Shown: in pieces, positions 36,734 through 48,167 of the stretch | Numbering within the stretch: the stretch's first letter is position 1 | Layout of the letters: the number at the start of each line of letters is the position of its first letter | Source: Straminergon stramineum | Taxonomy: Eukaryota; Streptophyta; Bryopsida; Hypnales; Calliergonaceae | Direction: 5' to 3' | NCBI GenBank assembly: GCA_963920665.1 | Contig: OY987263.1 | Span: forward strand, 46,907,218 to 46,971,217 | Length of the DNA stretch: 64,000 nucleotides | Program-made: the position numbers and the translations under genes | The notes under the pieces: generated by a model | The model's input: only the letters and a program-made list of their open reading frames with translations | Databases searched by the model: none | Told to the model about the DNA's origin: nothing

Positions 36734-37653
36734 GCCCTTGAAGACCATTGTCCCTTTGGGGGACAAATGAGATTTTGGGCAGGTACCTACAGTCTCAATT
36801 TCTATCCTGCTTTTTTGAAACTTTTTATGAAGATAGAAAAATTGATTAGCTTTGTGGGAATATAATTTTTTTTCATTTGGTGCCCAGGAACAAAAGTTAT
36901 GCCCAAACAAGCTCAAAATAGGGGAGAGGGGGTAGCAAAAAAAAGTTTCAAAAATTTCATTTATTTTATTTTATATTTTTTTCCCTTATAGATTGTATTT
37001 TTGTCTACACAAAAATCTTTGATTCATTCCGTTTGGATTTGTTATGAGAAAGTTATAGACAATCTTGTTTTTCGGGCACTTAGAGCATCTTCCTGAAAAA
37101 ATAACTTGTAGGATTCATTTTGAATGCAATTTTTACAATTTTCAAAAAAAAAAGGTCCATGCTGTTTCATTTACCTTCTAGAACAATCTCACCATTGGGA
37201 TTAGTGCATTTTAATTCCATCTTAGAGATATTAATAATTTAGATTTTCCTACTATCTTGTACCTACTTCTACATAACAATTTTTAAAGAATCAAAATTAA
37301 TTTTTTTTGTATTTTCGTTTTTTTCCTAGACTCTCAACTCAATTCTCCATCATAAAGATTTAAAGCTCTAAACTCTGTAGTGCAAAAAATTAAAGTTAAG
37401 AAGGCTCAAAGGTCAAATAACCTAGTCCCGCAATATGTGGAAAAACTTGTTTTCTTCACTTTAAATGCAGATATCTTGCAATCTATGCGGTCAAAATTTC
37501 TGAAATTTTTTCCACACATTTTCATACTAGTTAGGTGTAAGATTCTATGTTTAGATGTGCAAAAAATAAAATTTTCAAATTTTTTTACTCTTTGCTCTAA
37601 AAATGACAGTTTTGATTGTTTTTTGCAGAAAAAAGGCATTGGTCCTTTAGGGG
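36734..37653. mobile_element. TTAA-flanked transposon, copy A, 920 bp
   Basis: Flanked by TTAA at 36730-36733 and 37654-37657. The terminal inverted repeats are GCCCTTGAAGACCATTG and, inverted, CCCCTAAAGGACCAATG. The subterminal phrase GATTTTGGGCAG (about 36770) is shared with copy C, and an ACCATTGGGATT block in the middle also matches copy C at about 62412. The 93- and 77-codon ORFs inside overlap on opposite strands and carry no transposase motif, so it is non-autonomous. TTAA target and CCC-starting ends recall piggyBac. Stowaway/Tc1 (TA target) is the alternative. Confidence 0.65.
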
Positions 37654-38128
37654 TTAATTAGAAAAACATCGACCAAATACTTTTCAGTACAAAATGTAAA
37701 ATAATGATCATGATAGTAAGTATGTAAATAACAATGTATCACAATTAATATATCAAACCGCAATTCAAGAGTTATAAGGCTAAATACGGGTCGTATAGAT
37801 GGATCCCAAGGGCCTTTCAAGCCGGTTAATTTCAGGGTTAATGCGTATGTCCTGTGTGTGACGAAGCTGCCAACTAGGCAAGCCACGTAGGATCAATATC
37901 CGAAACACAGACTACGAGGCCGAGCTGCTGAGATGATGAGCCTCCGTCTCCTGCTCAGGCAGGGCTCCTTCTCTGCTGCGCAGCAGGCGAGAGGCATTCA
38001 CCTCCTTTTCTCGCTCATCTCAGTCTTCTGGTGTCTGCGTGAGTTGCATTGCATTGGATTACGTTGTTGTGCATTGCTTTGCCTTGCCAGTTAGAAGAGT
38101 TCTTTCATTGCAGCTGCGCTTGCACGCC
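37654..38128. promoter_or_regulatory. Upstream region of the plastid Rossmann-protein gene
   Basis: Short intergenic region turning G+C-rich after 37850. It contains a 14-bp perfect palindrome CTGCTGCGCAGCAG at about 37972-37985, presumably in the leader. No TATA box was confidently placed. The reading frame is open upstream of 38129 (to 38039), so the leader could encode extra residues if an earlier start is used. Confidence 0.35.
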
Positions 38129-41100
38129 ATGGAGTCTCTTCTCTGCCATAGCCCCAAGCTGCTCCCGCTCACCCCTGCCCAGCCGTGGCGCACGCGCACT
38201 CCCCGGGCCTGTCCAGCGCCTGCTCACTCACAAGCGCCCCTTCTCGCCACCTCCGCCACCACCTCCACGTCCTCTGTAAGCCAAGCGCTCATGGTTGCAC
38301 GCCTTGTGGTCACGTTTTGGGTTGTTCAGTGCTTGGGCATCCTTGGATTCGGTTGCTTGCTTTTTTCTTCCTATGGCGCTTGTGTGGGTAACTTAGTTGT
38401 GGCGTTTCGGAGATTTTAGATGGGAATTGGGAGGAATCAGGGACATTGTGGGTAGGGTTTTGGGGGAATTGCACAGATGGTTGGAATGGTGGCAATGCCC
38501 AGTCACTGTGTCGCTTGTTTCAGCACTCGTTATGGGGGAAGGGTAGTCGAAGGGAACCACACCTACGTATCCGCTGGGCGTGGTTTCTATCATTAGAATA
38601 GTAAGATTTTTAGATATTCTCGATACGAAAGGAACGTGGATTGCACTGCACGAAAGACTGCGTTTGACTTTGGAGACCATATGCAGAATTAGAAGGGGTA
38701 AAGTTTAATTTGTTGACGATCAGAACCTGATATGAAATTTTGAGGTGTGGGGCTCATTCTCAAAACTCAATGTGCTAGATTTCGGAATGTCAGATTTTAG
38801 TAGAAATCGCAATCAGGTGTGGTAACCTAAATAGACCCACAAGTATTCATATTCAAAGATCTTTTGAGTGTTTGGTGAGCCCCTAAAGGACCGAGAAACC
38901 CCAAATTTTTATAGTTGTGTGTATGTTATATGCCTACTTTCTGTATCCAATGTTGTTCATTTTTTGACCAATACATGCATTTATTTGCTGATTCATTGAT
39001 ACGAAGTTTGACCTCATTTTCGCAGTATGATCAATCGAATGGGTCATTTCAAAACCATGAATCCTTGGTCTTTTAGGTGTGAATAAACCGTAAATGTCAT
39101 TGAAGGGACGAATGTGGAATGTGCAGATGCTAGGTTCGCTTGTTGATAGAGTTAACAACTCCTGCTTCTGCCCAAATGAGTGAGTCCTGTACTTCTGTAC
39201 CATTCTAGGAATCTTAGAAATTATGCTGTCCACTTGTATGCTTAGCTCGAAATTTCAAAGTGAAAAACTGATGCGGGCAGTGCCGGTGAAATTTCAGATA
39301 TGGACTGGCAGGCCGCGCTGCTTGAATTTGGCAAGAAGGGCCCCTTTGCCGAGCGGAACACGTTGTCAAGCGGCAGCGGATCAATCGGAAGAGCCTTTGA
39401 CCGTGGACAATTCAACAGGTTCTGTATCTTCATTTGCGGGAAAACAGTCTTTGAATTCATTTGAGGATCGTCAAACTTCGCTTTTGACTCTTCGTTGTTT
39501 GAAGAGAATCCTCGTTGATTGTTAAACCCTAAAGGAGACAGGATTCGTGGTTAAGAATTGTCGATCATGTTGTGGAAAGTATAATTCAGATGGGAAAATA
39601 TTGTATTCCACCAGAATCAGTGAAGAACATTGCATGTGATGGGCAAAGAAAGAACAAAATTGGGCAAAAGAAGGTCCTACATGAATAAGTCAACATGAGG
39701 TCCGATTTGGGCTTCTTAGACTTTTGGGGGTTACTTGGGTGATCTGTTTCGTCTCTTTGAAGCTTTTTAAAAATTTTATTCGCTACAATTCTCAGCTCAA
39801 ATTTATATGTGTCTAAATGTAATGAATTTCGTGTTTCTCTTCAGATCACAGAAAAATGTACCATCATGTCTCATTCACGACTGGCTTGTTTGACTTTCGC
39901 AGTTTTGGTTGTTGGAGGCGGAGGCGTAGGAATGGAGACTGTGCGTGCATTGGCAAAGGCAGGGTCGTGGGTTACAGCCTACCAAAGAGGAGACAAATTT
40001 CGCAAAGAGATTGAGGGACTCGGATCTATGCTTGCCCTGGGCGACGTTCTAGATGTTAATACCATAGAGAAGGTGTTGCGATCGAATTCTTTTGATGCTA
40101 TAGTCTGTACTGTTGGTAAGCTTCTCGCATGGTTCTCGTTTGCTTGTAATTTAATCAAAGAGACGTGTCTTTCCTCATATTTTGATTAGTAGCCAAGATT
40201 AAAAACGCACTAGTCTAGCTTTGAATATTGAAGCAACCATTCATCTCGTCTTGATTCTGGCTATTGAATTGATTGCCACATGGTTATCGTGACGACCATG
40301 TTCTCCACGGTTTTCCCCAAGTTCCAAGACTTCAGACTTTCTATTCTTTTTTTCCTAATTGGCGCTTTAATTCTTTAAGGCGGTATTTCTTTTCATGTGT
40401 TCACAGGGGGAGGAACAACCCAATCAAATGTTGACAAGGTGCAGTCGATGTTCTAGTTACATACTACAGTAGTTTCCTTCAAATATAATCATGGAGCTGC
40501 GACATTGTGTTACATTATGTCAGTTCAGATTACCAAATTTTGATGTATTTTTCATGTTTTTTATGAAATTTGCAGGATGGTCCCATCAACTTGGTAAATG
40601 CGGCTAAAAAGGCAGGCGTGAAAAGGATCATAATGGTACGTTTGCCATGGTAGATCCTGGTTGTTACACCGATTATGCTGAAGCTCTAGTAAACTGAGCA
40701 CGGATCCTTGTCACCCATAATAGCTTAAAATAACATCATCATTTTTCGACTGCATCTTTGTTAGCAAAGACGTAGTGTGCATTTTATGACCTGGAAACAT
40801 GGATGTCCTAAGGTGATGTTGCTGGTAATTTGCACTGTTTGCAGATTTCCAGTATTGGAGCTGGAGACAGTGTGAAGGCTATTGATGACAAGGTATCTGT
40901 ACAGCCTGCTTCAATTACACCAAAAACGAATTTATTGTTGACGAACTTTCTGTTTTGAAATATGACACTAAAGAAGGTTTTGGCTATGCTTAGACACTGG
41001 CAGTTTTGAAGACCGTGCTAGAAGCGAAGGAGGTAGCCGAAGAGGCTGTGAAATCAAGTGGCCTCGACTACACTATCATTCGTCCTGGAGGTCTATTAGC

Positions 41101-41823
41101 AGCTGTATGTCATATTTCTGCCCCTGTTTATATTTAACATACAATTTGCCATTGAGTTATTTTTCCATCTCTTTGAGTCTTTTTACAGGGCCTCGTGTGT
41201 CGCTTCTCACATTTTGTGGTTTTGGCAGCCACCTTCCGGGAATGGAATCTTAACAGAAAATTCTGGTATTGCTGGGCTCATCAGCCGTGGTGACGTTGCT
41301 ACCCTTGTAAGCAATTTTTTCTCTCGTCTTATCGTTGACTCTACCTGTAGCTTGTAAATTATGAGTGGTGGTGGTTGAGCTGGAATAATTTATGCACCTT
41401 GGATCGCCGTCCCTTCACAAGTTTTTATATTAAGAAATGCATTTGAAGTTTTGTGATATTTGGATTTGGAATATTCATTGCTATGAATCCATGGCATGAT
41501 TCATTCACATGTTGCGGCTGAATTTGGACTGTTTGCTTCAGATCATGAAAGTTTTGTTCAATGAGAAGTCGTATCGGAAGATTTTGTCAGCAATCGATCA
41601 AGACAAGGTACCCTCACGTGACTCCCCTTAGGCTACTTTGTCATTCTAGCTCTCTCAACAATTGGCTTCAGGGACATTGTGTTCCAACTGAAATATAATC
41701 AGATAATTTATTGCAGTTTGTTTGATTGAGATGGAATTAAAGCTTATCTTGGTGAGACGTGTCATCGTGCAGTTGCTTCCTCCTACGACCTCACTTGACG
41801 GCGTGGAGCTCTTGACCCTTTGA
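38129..41823 (+). CDS. Plastid-targeted NAD(P)-binding Rossmann-fold protein (atypical SDR), 10 exons, 308 aa
   Basis: Member of the NAD(P)H-binding atypical short-chain dehydrogenase group; the reaction is not known. Exons: 38129-38275, 39298-39418, 39903-40115, 40407-40438, 40576-40635, 40845-40892, 40994-41104, 41229-41306, 41542-41607, 41773-41823. Residues 1 to about 80 are rich in Ser, Thr, Pro, Ala and Arg with almost no acid until QSEEPL, a typical chloroplast transit peptide. The Rossmann core opens with VLVVGGGGVG (90-99, GxxGxG), followed by DVLD, IVCTVGGGT, NLVNAAKKAGVKRIIMISS and YTIIRPGG (233-240), all hallmarks of this family. Exon 2 is read in the frame that joins phase-correctly to exon 3; the other frame, beginning MDWQ, does not. 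Intron 1 is 1,022 bp. Start 38129 was chosen as the first Met after the G+C-rich leader. Confidence 0.85.
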
Positions 41824-42884
41824 TAAGCAGTGGATTAGAACTCTTGCACTGCTCCGCCAGCATTTGACTGAAGATATTAGCCTGGCTTGCTATTTCAGCG
41901 TCTTACAGAATGTGCACAGTGCTCCACGGAGGCATCAGGAGTGTTGCCACTCACCCCTCTGTAAACTTGAGAGGTTATTGTTAGGTGTGATCGAAGGTCT
42001 CGTAGTTTATTGTTTGCAGTCAGGTCCTGGTAAATGTTTTGTTGTACATGGCATTACTCATGGGTGAGACTGCAGCTTTCAGCGGTTTGACATTTCAGTA
42101 GCAGGACACTGGAACACTGAGTGTGTCTACCAGTAACCAGTTTGGTTTCCTCTCTCCAAATGGAAGGGCTAGACCGAGTGAATGTACTCTTATCATTGTT
42201 CATTGTTGTGGTGGGTCTGTTGAGAATAGACTACGAAAGCACTTTTGAGCTTCGAAAGTGTTTTAATTGTGAAGACCTGTGAGGGAATATCTTGACCTTT
42301 TCTCAGAATGTAAGCTTAGAATCTCAAATACTGAGCCCCATATGCCTTATGTGGAGAAAACCATGCTTGGTTTTAATCATCTGCTCGAATCTTTAGAGAG
42401 AACAGAATGATTCTGTGAAAACTTCCCATGGTTGAAGAGGACGTGATAAAGAGTCTCATTGACTCCAGGGGTAAAATTAACCCCACCGTACTCACTGGAA
42501 TCTGATGATGTGTGTTTTTTCGCAAGTACAAGAGAGGATGTGGTGAAGGGAAAGTAGGGAACTTGAACCCCAAAATGCAGACATTCACTTCCGAAGTTCA
42601 CTGAAGTTCATCTTAGTAGATCACCAATTCTTGATACAAGGATATTTTGAGGTTCCAGATCATTGTAGAAATGAACAATGTACCTGCTGGTCCAAAAATC
42701 ATACCATTTTCGGCAAATTACCTTTAGTGAAACCGAAGTATCTTCTCGTTCTTTCAGGGTTAAAGGAGGCAATCCTGAAAACTCCAGAGTGTGCTCAGAT
42801 TGCCGAAAATGATATGTTGAATGTCACCGGCGCTCTCAGCCCTCCAGGCTCAACGTCATTTTGAATCGGACCACGTTGGCACTC
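41824..42884. other. Intergenic region before ORC6
   Basis: The 3' flank of the Rossmann-protein gene is followed by unannotatable DNA. Several ORFs of 67-77 codons occur, overlapping and unrecognised. The composition is not as AT-rich as the repeat blocks, and no mobile-element ends were found. Confidence 0.4.
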
Positions 42885-43031
42885 TCTCCCGCGCTGCGCA
42901 CCTTCTTGATGCCCGCCCCACCTTCCTTCTCGTCCCCAGCCATTCTCAACTGATCATTCACCTGTCATCGCGAATTGGTTCCACCCAGGATCTCTCCCGC
43001 CCCCGCTTAATCTGCCAATGGTTTCTCCCGC
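42885..43031 (+). promoter_or_regulatory. Three E2F-like TCTCCCGC sites upstream of ORC6
   Basis: TCTCCCGC occurs at 42885-42892, 42993-43000 and 43024-43031 (the last as TTTCTCCCGCC), all in the same orientation and 175-322 bases before the ORC6 start codon. The motif is one base from the E2F consensus TTTSSCGC. ORC subunit genes are known G1/S-expressed E2F targets in plants, so E2F control is inferred, not shown. Confidence 0.45.
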
Positions 43032-43206
43032 CTACCCTTCGCCATTCGTGCTCTCTGCTCTGAAATCACGCAGAGGCTTCGGAGTCTGGATCGCAATGCG
43101 CGTCCTCCCTTCTGGGACGCTTCTCCTTTCCGTTGTAGTATTAGGGGACCTCTCTCTGCCTCTGACGTTCAATTTATGAATGTTCAGTTCTTGATTTGGA
43201 GCTGAA

Positions 43207-45664
43207 ATGGATATGAAATTACTTCAGCTGAAATTAGGGCTATTCGATCAAGTGAAAGTCGTGAGAAAGACGCAGGAACTTCTGCGATTGTGCAGTGTGC
43301 ACTTCGATGCGTCGTCGTTGGGTGTGGTAAGCCCTCCTTTGTGCCATTGTACCTCGATGATTACGCGTTCTTGGTTAGCCCGCGAACTTGATAAGTTGTT
43401 GTGTCTGCGAAGTTACTTCTAAGAGTCGGATGTGCGAGCTTGGGAAATGGCAGTCCTGGCATTGTTGGTGAACTCCGGGATTGTCCACCGACGGATCTTA
43501 CACCGGTGAACCATGGACAATCTCGGGTTTAGTAGTGGCCAGTTCATTTAGGTCTAAGTTACGTGAATTCACAGGAGATACCATGTGTTTAACTCCATGA
43601 TAGCTCATCTGAAGTATGGTCTTCTCAATTCTCATTTATTGATGCATGTTGCTTGCAGGGTGAAATATGCAAGTCTGTACTCTGTTTTGAACTCGCTTGC
43701 GCAGAGTAAGCACCCACTCGTTTATCTTTTGCCTAGTCTTTGTCTTCTTTATGCAATTTTGGATCTACCTTTGAGATTTGTAAGACATGTGTAGCTATCC
43801 CTTCCGGTGGGTGTTTTCTCACTTTCGTGGTCGTTTTTCCAGGCTGCATATTTCTTTTGATAGGCAGAAAGCTACCTCTGTCTGTGGCATGTCAGAAAAG
43901 GCGTATGTCAGATCCTTGACCGTGATGCAGAATGCTCTAGGATTAAGGTGATCAGCTTTCAATTGTCTGAGATCGTTCAATTGTACTTCGCCATTGATGG
44001 ATTTCGGACTCCAAAATTCAGGATTGTGTGTCTGGTGAATACAATCGTTAATTGAACTCTAATACGGCTGATAAAGTGATCCATTGAGATGGTTTATCTT
44101 TAAAACTTAAACAATATCCCAGCTTGACACTTTCTGATGTCCGCTGAAGTTCGGAATTGTCGGCCTGATGCTTGGTCGTTTACTGACTCAAAGAAATGTG
44201 CGCAGGTCAAAGGTAGATATACGGGAGCTATCGATCAAATTTGGTTGCGTAATGCTCATCAATACAGTTCAGAGAGTTTTATCTTTGTAAGCATCAGTAG
44301 CCTTTGCGATGTCTGATTCGATCTGAACTTGATTCAAATTGATCTATCTCGTATGTGTCGGGCGATTTTTGAAATGTTGTCTTGTTGTGGTAAATGCTCT
44401 AGGTACAAGCAACGTTTCGTGGCAGCTCTACCTGAATCCAGGAGGACGAGTGCTGATTTCAGCAGACCTGCATTTACCGCTGCCGCCTTCTTTCTCTGTT
44501 CCAAGAAGAATAAGGTCGGACTATTCGTTTCAGTTTGTCTCATGTTCATGCCATGTTACTGTTTCCGACTTTGGGCTGCTCCGACAGCTCGTGTTGCCAG
44601 GCACTGAGCTTTCAAATTGATTTCGTTTACAGCTGAAAGTAGACAAGATACGGCTCATGGAGATGTGTGGGACTTCGGATCCCGAATTTGGAAATGTAAG
44701 CTTTTAGAACCCGTTCCTTATTGCAGCTTCGGTGTTTGATTTGCATTCCATGTAAGAACACATGAATTTCATTGTGGCCTGCTCTGCATCTGAATTATAT
44801 GCGGGTAAGTACACAGATGAAACCGAAATTGATTTTGTGATGATTGGAATTGTCACAGATTGTAAACTCGATGAACGATCTCTGTTTTGACTTGGTGGGT
44901 GTTTCAAAGGAGAAACGGGATCTTAAAACTGTGAAATCTAATCAAGGTAAGGGTGCAAATCTTACCTAACTTTTGATGTTGGATAATCGGCAACCAAGTT
45001 ATTGAAGTAGGCCTCCATGCAATCTTCGTGAACTTTGTATCATTCCCGATTATCATAGTGCAAGTGACGATCTGATGACATTCGACCATGTAAAGATCCT
45101 GCTACCCTCCTCGGTATATGCCTTGTGAAGCGAAGGCTATTAATACACCAGGGAGGAATCTTGCTTCTCAGTTTTATTTGTGTTTGAGAATTTCTGTATC
45201 AGGAGAAGTTAACAGTTAATGTCGGATTTTTTAATTTCTTTTCTGTGCAGCGTTATTACCTGTGAATTTGTCGGGGAAAAGGTCTCGTGACGATGAGCAG
45301 CCATCAGACAGTGATGACGATTTGGTAGACGATGAAGATGACTTGGTGAATCCCGTAGCCAAGAAATCGAAGAAAGCTGTTAACACAAAGGCATACGAGG
45401 AGTGGAAGGCCTCCATAATAGTGACTAGGGAAGCCCTGAATCACTCTGCTGCAGGTGTGCGATCTACTTTCCTCTACATATGCTGCTGTCTGGGTAATTG
45501 CTTCTGATCAATATTCACATGTAGTTCCTATTCTTACTTGTGGTACAGCAAAGGAGCATGGTTTCCTAGAACTTCCGATAGGTATGCTTGGGCTATGGTG
45601 GCGCTGTGTAATGATCCCTAATTTTGACATTTCTCCTGCAGATGCTGTGAGAAAAATCATGTAA
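43207..45664 (+). CDS. ORC6: Origin recognition complex subunit 6, 10 exons, 291 aa
   Basis: The smallest subunit of the six-protein complex that marks replication origins and helps load the MCM helicase in the nucleus. Exons: 43207-43326, 43659-43705, 43843-43947, 44206-44286, 44403-44514, 44633-44695, 44859-44946, 45251-45454, 45549-45581, 45642-45664. The TFIIB-like N-terminal half follows plant ORC6 closely: LLRLCSVHFDASSLGVGEIC, DRQKATSVCGMSEKAY (62-77), RELSIKFGCV (97-106), FVAALPESRR, DFSRPAFTAAAFFLC (136-150), LKVDKIRLMEMCGTS and MNDLCFDLVGVSKEKRD. An acidic stretch (about 219-236) precedes a basic patch and the conserved YEEWKASI (254-261). Two tiny last exons (33 and 23 bp) are inferred from phase and are the least certain part. 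Three E2F-like sites lie upstream. Length fits the family (about 285). Confidence 0.93.
43473..43528. repeat. Hairpin in ORC6 intron 1
   Basis: CCGGGATTGTCCA and the later TGGACAATCTCGGG are inverted copies separated by about 22 bases that themselves contain ACCGGTGA or CCACCG pairing. It lies in intron 1, 147 bases after the donor. Most likely a short fold-back repeat; no function is evident. Confidence 0.6.
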
Positions 45665-48167
45665 ACAGGCAACCTCATGTTTTGAGAAGCTGGAAGCTGC
45701 ACAGGCGTTGTCCATGCCGACCTCATGAACGTTTTCATAGCTAGTATTCTTGGTTGAAAATTATGTTCATAGACACCGCACCAGTCAAATACAGAGTTGG
45801 GACAATCAGACAGTTGACTTTAACGCAAAAAGTTGCTGCTGAATGTATCCAGTGATTGCAGTTGTCCACTGAGGCCTCGTCAGTTTGTAACCGTGGAACA
45901 TAAATTCATCCTCCTCATTCATTCATTGTATCTGAAGTAGCAAATTTCTGGTTTCACAAAGTGCTTGTGTATGTTCCTTATTGATATGCCTCTTCGTCCC
46001 TCCGCTTAATTACTTCCACTGGGAACATATTGAATTTCGACAATTGAGAATGAGGAGGAAATCCTGGACTCATTCTCTGGTATTACTAAAGTTTTGTTGT
46101 GCATGAAATTACGAATTGTATACCAAAGTTTAATACTTCAAAATTTTAATGTAATTAATGTAAAGAATCCTATTGCAAAATTAGTACGAAGAGTCTTACC
46201 GTTATGATTAGAAGACTCTTGGCCACTGGACAATGGACACAATGTTAAGGTACTTTAATAAAAAATTTGGAACCAAGTGGGGGAAGTTATCAAAATTTTG
46301 AGTCATTATGTCACATCAAAATATAAATATCAGCACAGAATTTAAAAGTTGAAAATTGAGATTTATGAGCAATTCTTGAATTGAAGGCAACATATCATTC
46401 TTGGAAGTTGAAGTGATCCTTGTAGCCATAACATTGTTGAAGAATTAAACTGTCCTTCATTTCAAATGGAAGATTGAATTCAAGATTCAATAAATGTCAA
46501 GCTATAGTATAGGTGGTAACTCATTAAACTAGAAAATATTCTTGAATGTATTGAAAGTGGAAATGGAAATGGAAAGACCTCTGTTAGTCTATTTAAGATA
46601 TAAATACATGTGAATTATGGAGGCTATTCTTGTATTTCAAACAAGATTAAATATAAGGTAGGAGGTAGCATCCAAGTTCTAAAACACAAAGGAATATATT
46701 GGAATTTTGAGTGTACCAATGGTGAACTAACACTTTTAGAGTCCTATACCATTTCAACTTCAAAAATTCATAATCAATCCCACAAAGGTCCAAAATATGA
46801 AACACCTTGAATTAGATGCTAGACCTATGTATCTTTCAAGGAAAATTTATAGAGAATTATTTCAAGGAATTTAGTTTCGCAAAAAAAAATATGATCCACT
46901 AGTAAATGGTCACTTTATGGCCCCTCCACTTGATATTATATTTTTGAATTACAGGTAGTAAGTGTGTTAAGAAATTGAAAGCCTACATTCTCTAAGGTAG
47001 AAATCCTATTTTTAAAATGAAATTTCAGACCAAGTCTAATTTTGTTATCACCAAACTTCATCATACTAACTGTGTACTGTAATTCTAGGTTGTCTTTCGA
47101 GTGGATAATGAGGAAGGCATGTTGAGGCAATCGAATTATTTTTTAGAACCTAGTACCCCCTCAGTCTTGTATTTTTGAAAACAAAGTCATTTGACAATTG
47201 ATATGGGATAATCCGTATCCGTTTTCCATACCGTATACATACGATATACGGACGGTATCCTAATATTCGTATCAAGATCAACGGCAGGGAAGGGGGTGTT
47301 TTTATTTTTTTTCAAAAACCATCAATGGCTACTAATTTTTTGGGGGAAGGGGGGGGGGGCTAATTAATTGAGCAGGAAGTGGAGGCTGTCTTTTGAGTGG
47401 ATAGTAATTCTCAAAATTTTGTATGAGAAGTTACTCCTATCATGAATCAACAGGTAGCAAACTGAATTCTCGTAGGGATCTGGGAACTGGGGACATGGGA
47501 GCGTTCCCGTCGTAGATCTTCCTCGTCACAGGAGATTTAAACCTCTTGCAACGTCGCAGAAGACTTGAGGCATTCCGACGCCATAGCCACACTGTGCTGA
47601 CGACGGAGCTCCGATTTCAGCTCCGATGAAGAAGCGCAGCCTAAGCTTAGGCGGTCGGCCTGGTCCGCTAAGCCACACATCTCGGTCTCCATTTGCTCGC
47701 CTTACAGGGTTCGCGACATTGTCCTCAATGCAATTGATCATGTTTCCAAATTTTCGATGGCAATTGAATAGCGCTTTCGTTTCTCCTCATTTTGAGCATT
47801 TATTTGCATGCGAATTTAGAGTTTGAATATAATACTTGTTCTGATTTGGATGTTAGTGAACTCATGGAAGACTATTATACGGCGACGTTGTCCTCTCAAT
47901 AGTTGATCCTATTGCCAAAGCGCTTCGATACTCCTTAGATTGATCACTTCTTCGCAAGCGATCTTAGATTTTGAATAGAAAATTGTGATTTGGATTTCAG
48001 TGACTTCATGGAACAGGATTGTTCCGGTGCTGTGAAGCGCTCAATTAACACACCTGTACTACTTAGCAGTTCAATGTATTTACTCACGCTTGCTTTCTGA
48101 TATTGTATATGTCACGCGCTTGTGTACTAATGTCTGACAGGTGCTTTGTCGTTCTGGTCCTGTGAAG
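45665..48167. other. Intergenic region ORC6-PRD3, probably containing the PRD3 first exon
   Basis: The stretch 45700-46080 is the ORC6 3' flank and 46100-47200 is AT-rich with no gene. Around 47215-47270 a cluster of CCGTAT, CGTATA and TATACG words forms an imperfect palindrome. A run of ten or more G is at about 47349-47360. From 47460 the composition turns G+C-rich, as at a promoter or leader. The missing PRD3 first exon should lie between here and 48167; the ATG at 47626 (MKKRSLSLGG) is one candidate, but its only phase-compatible donor is weak. Confidence 0.4.

Noticed and set aside
37380..37661. 93-codon ORF in TTAA element A as a transposase
   Set aside because: Low-complexity Lys/Phe-rich product with no catalytic motif; an equally open frame exists on the other strand, and the related copy C has stops in the matching frame.
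39300..39420. Frame beginning MDWQAALLEFGKKG as exon 2 of the Rossmann-protein gene
   Set aside because: It reads nicely, but its splice phase does not fit exon 1 or exon 3. The other frame (TGRPRCLNLARRAP...) joins both correctly and continues the transit peptide.
48141..48167. A 27-base intron giving an MSDR|CDIA start for PRD3
   Set aside because: GT-AG borders and phase fit, but 27 bases is far below the minimum size of plant introns.
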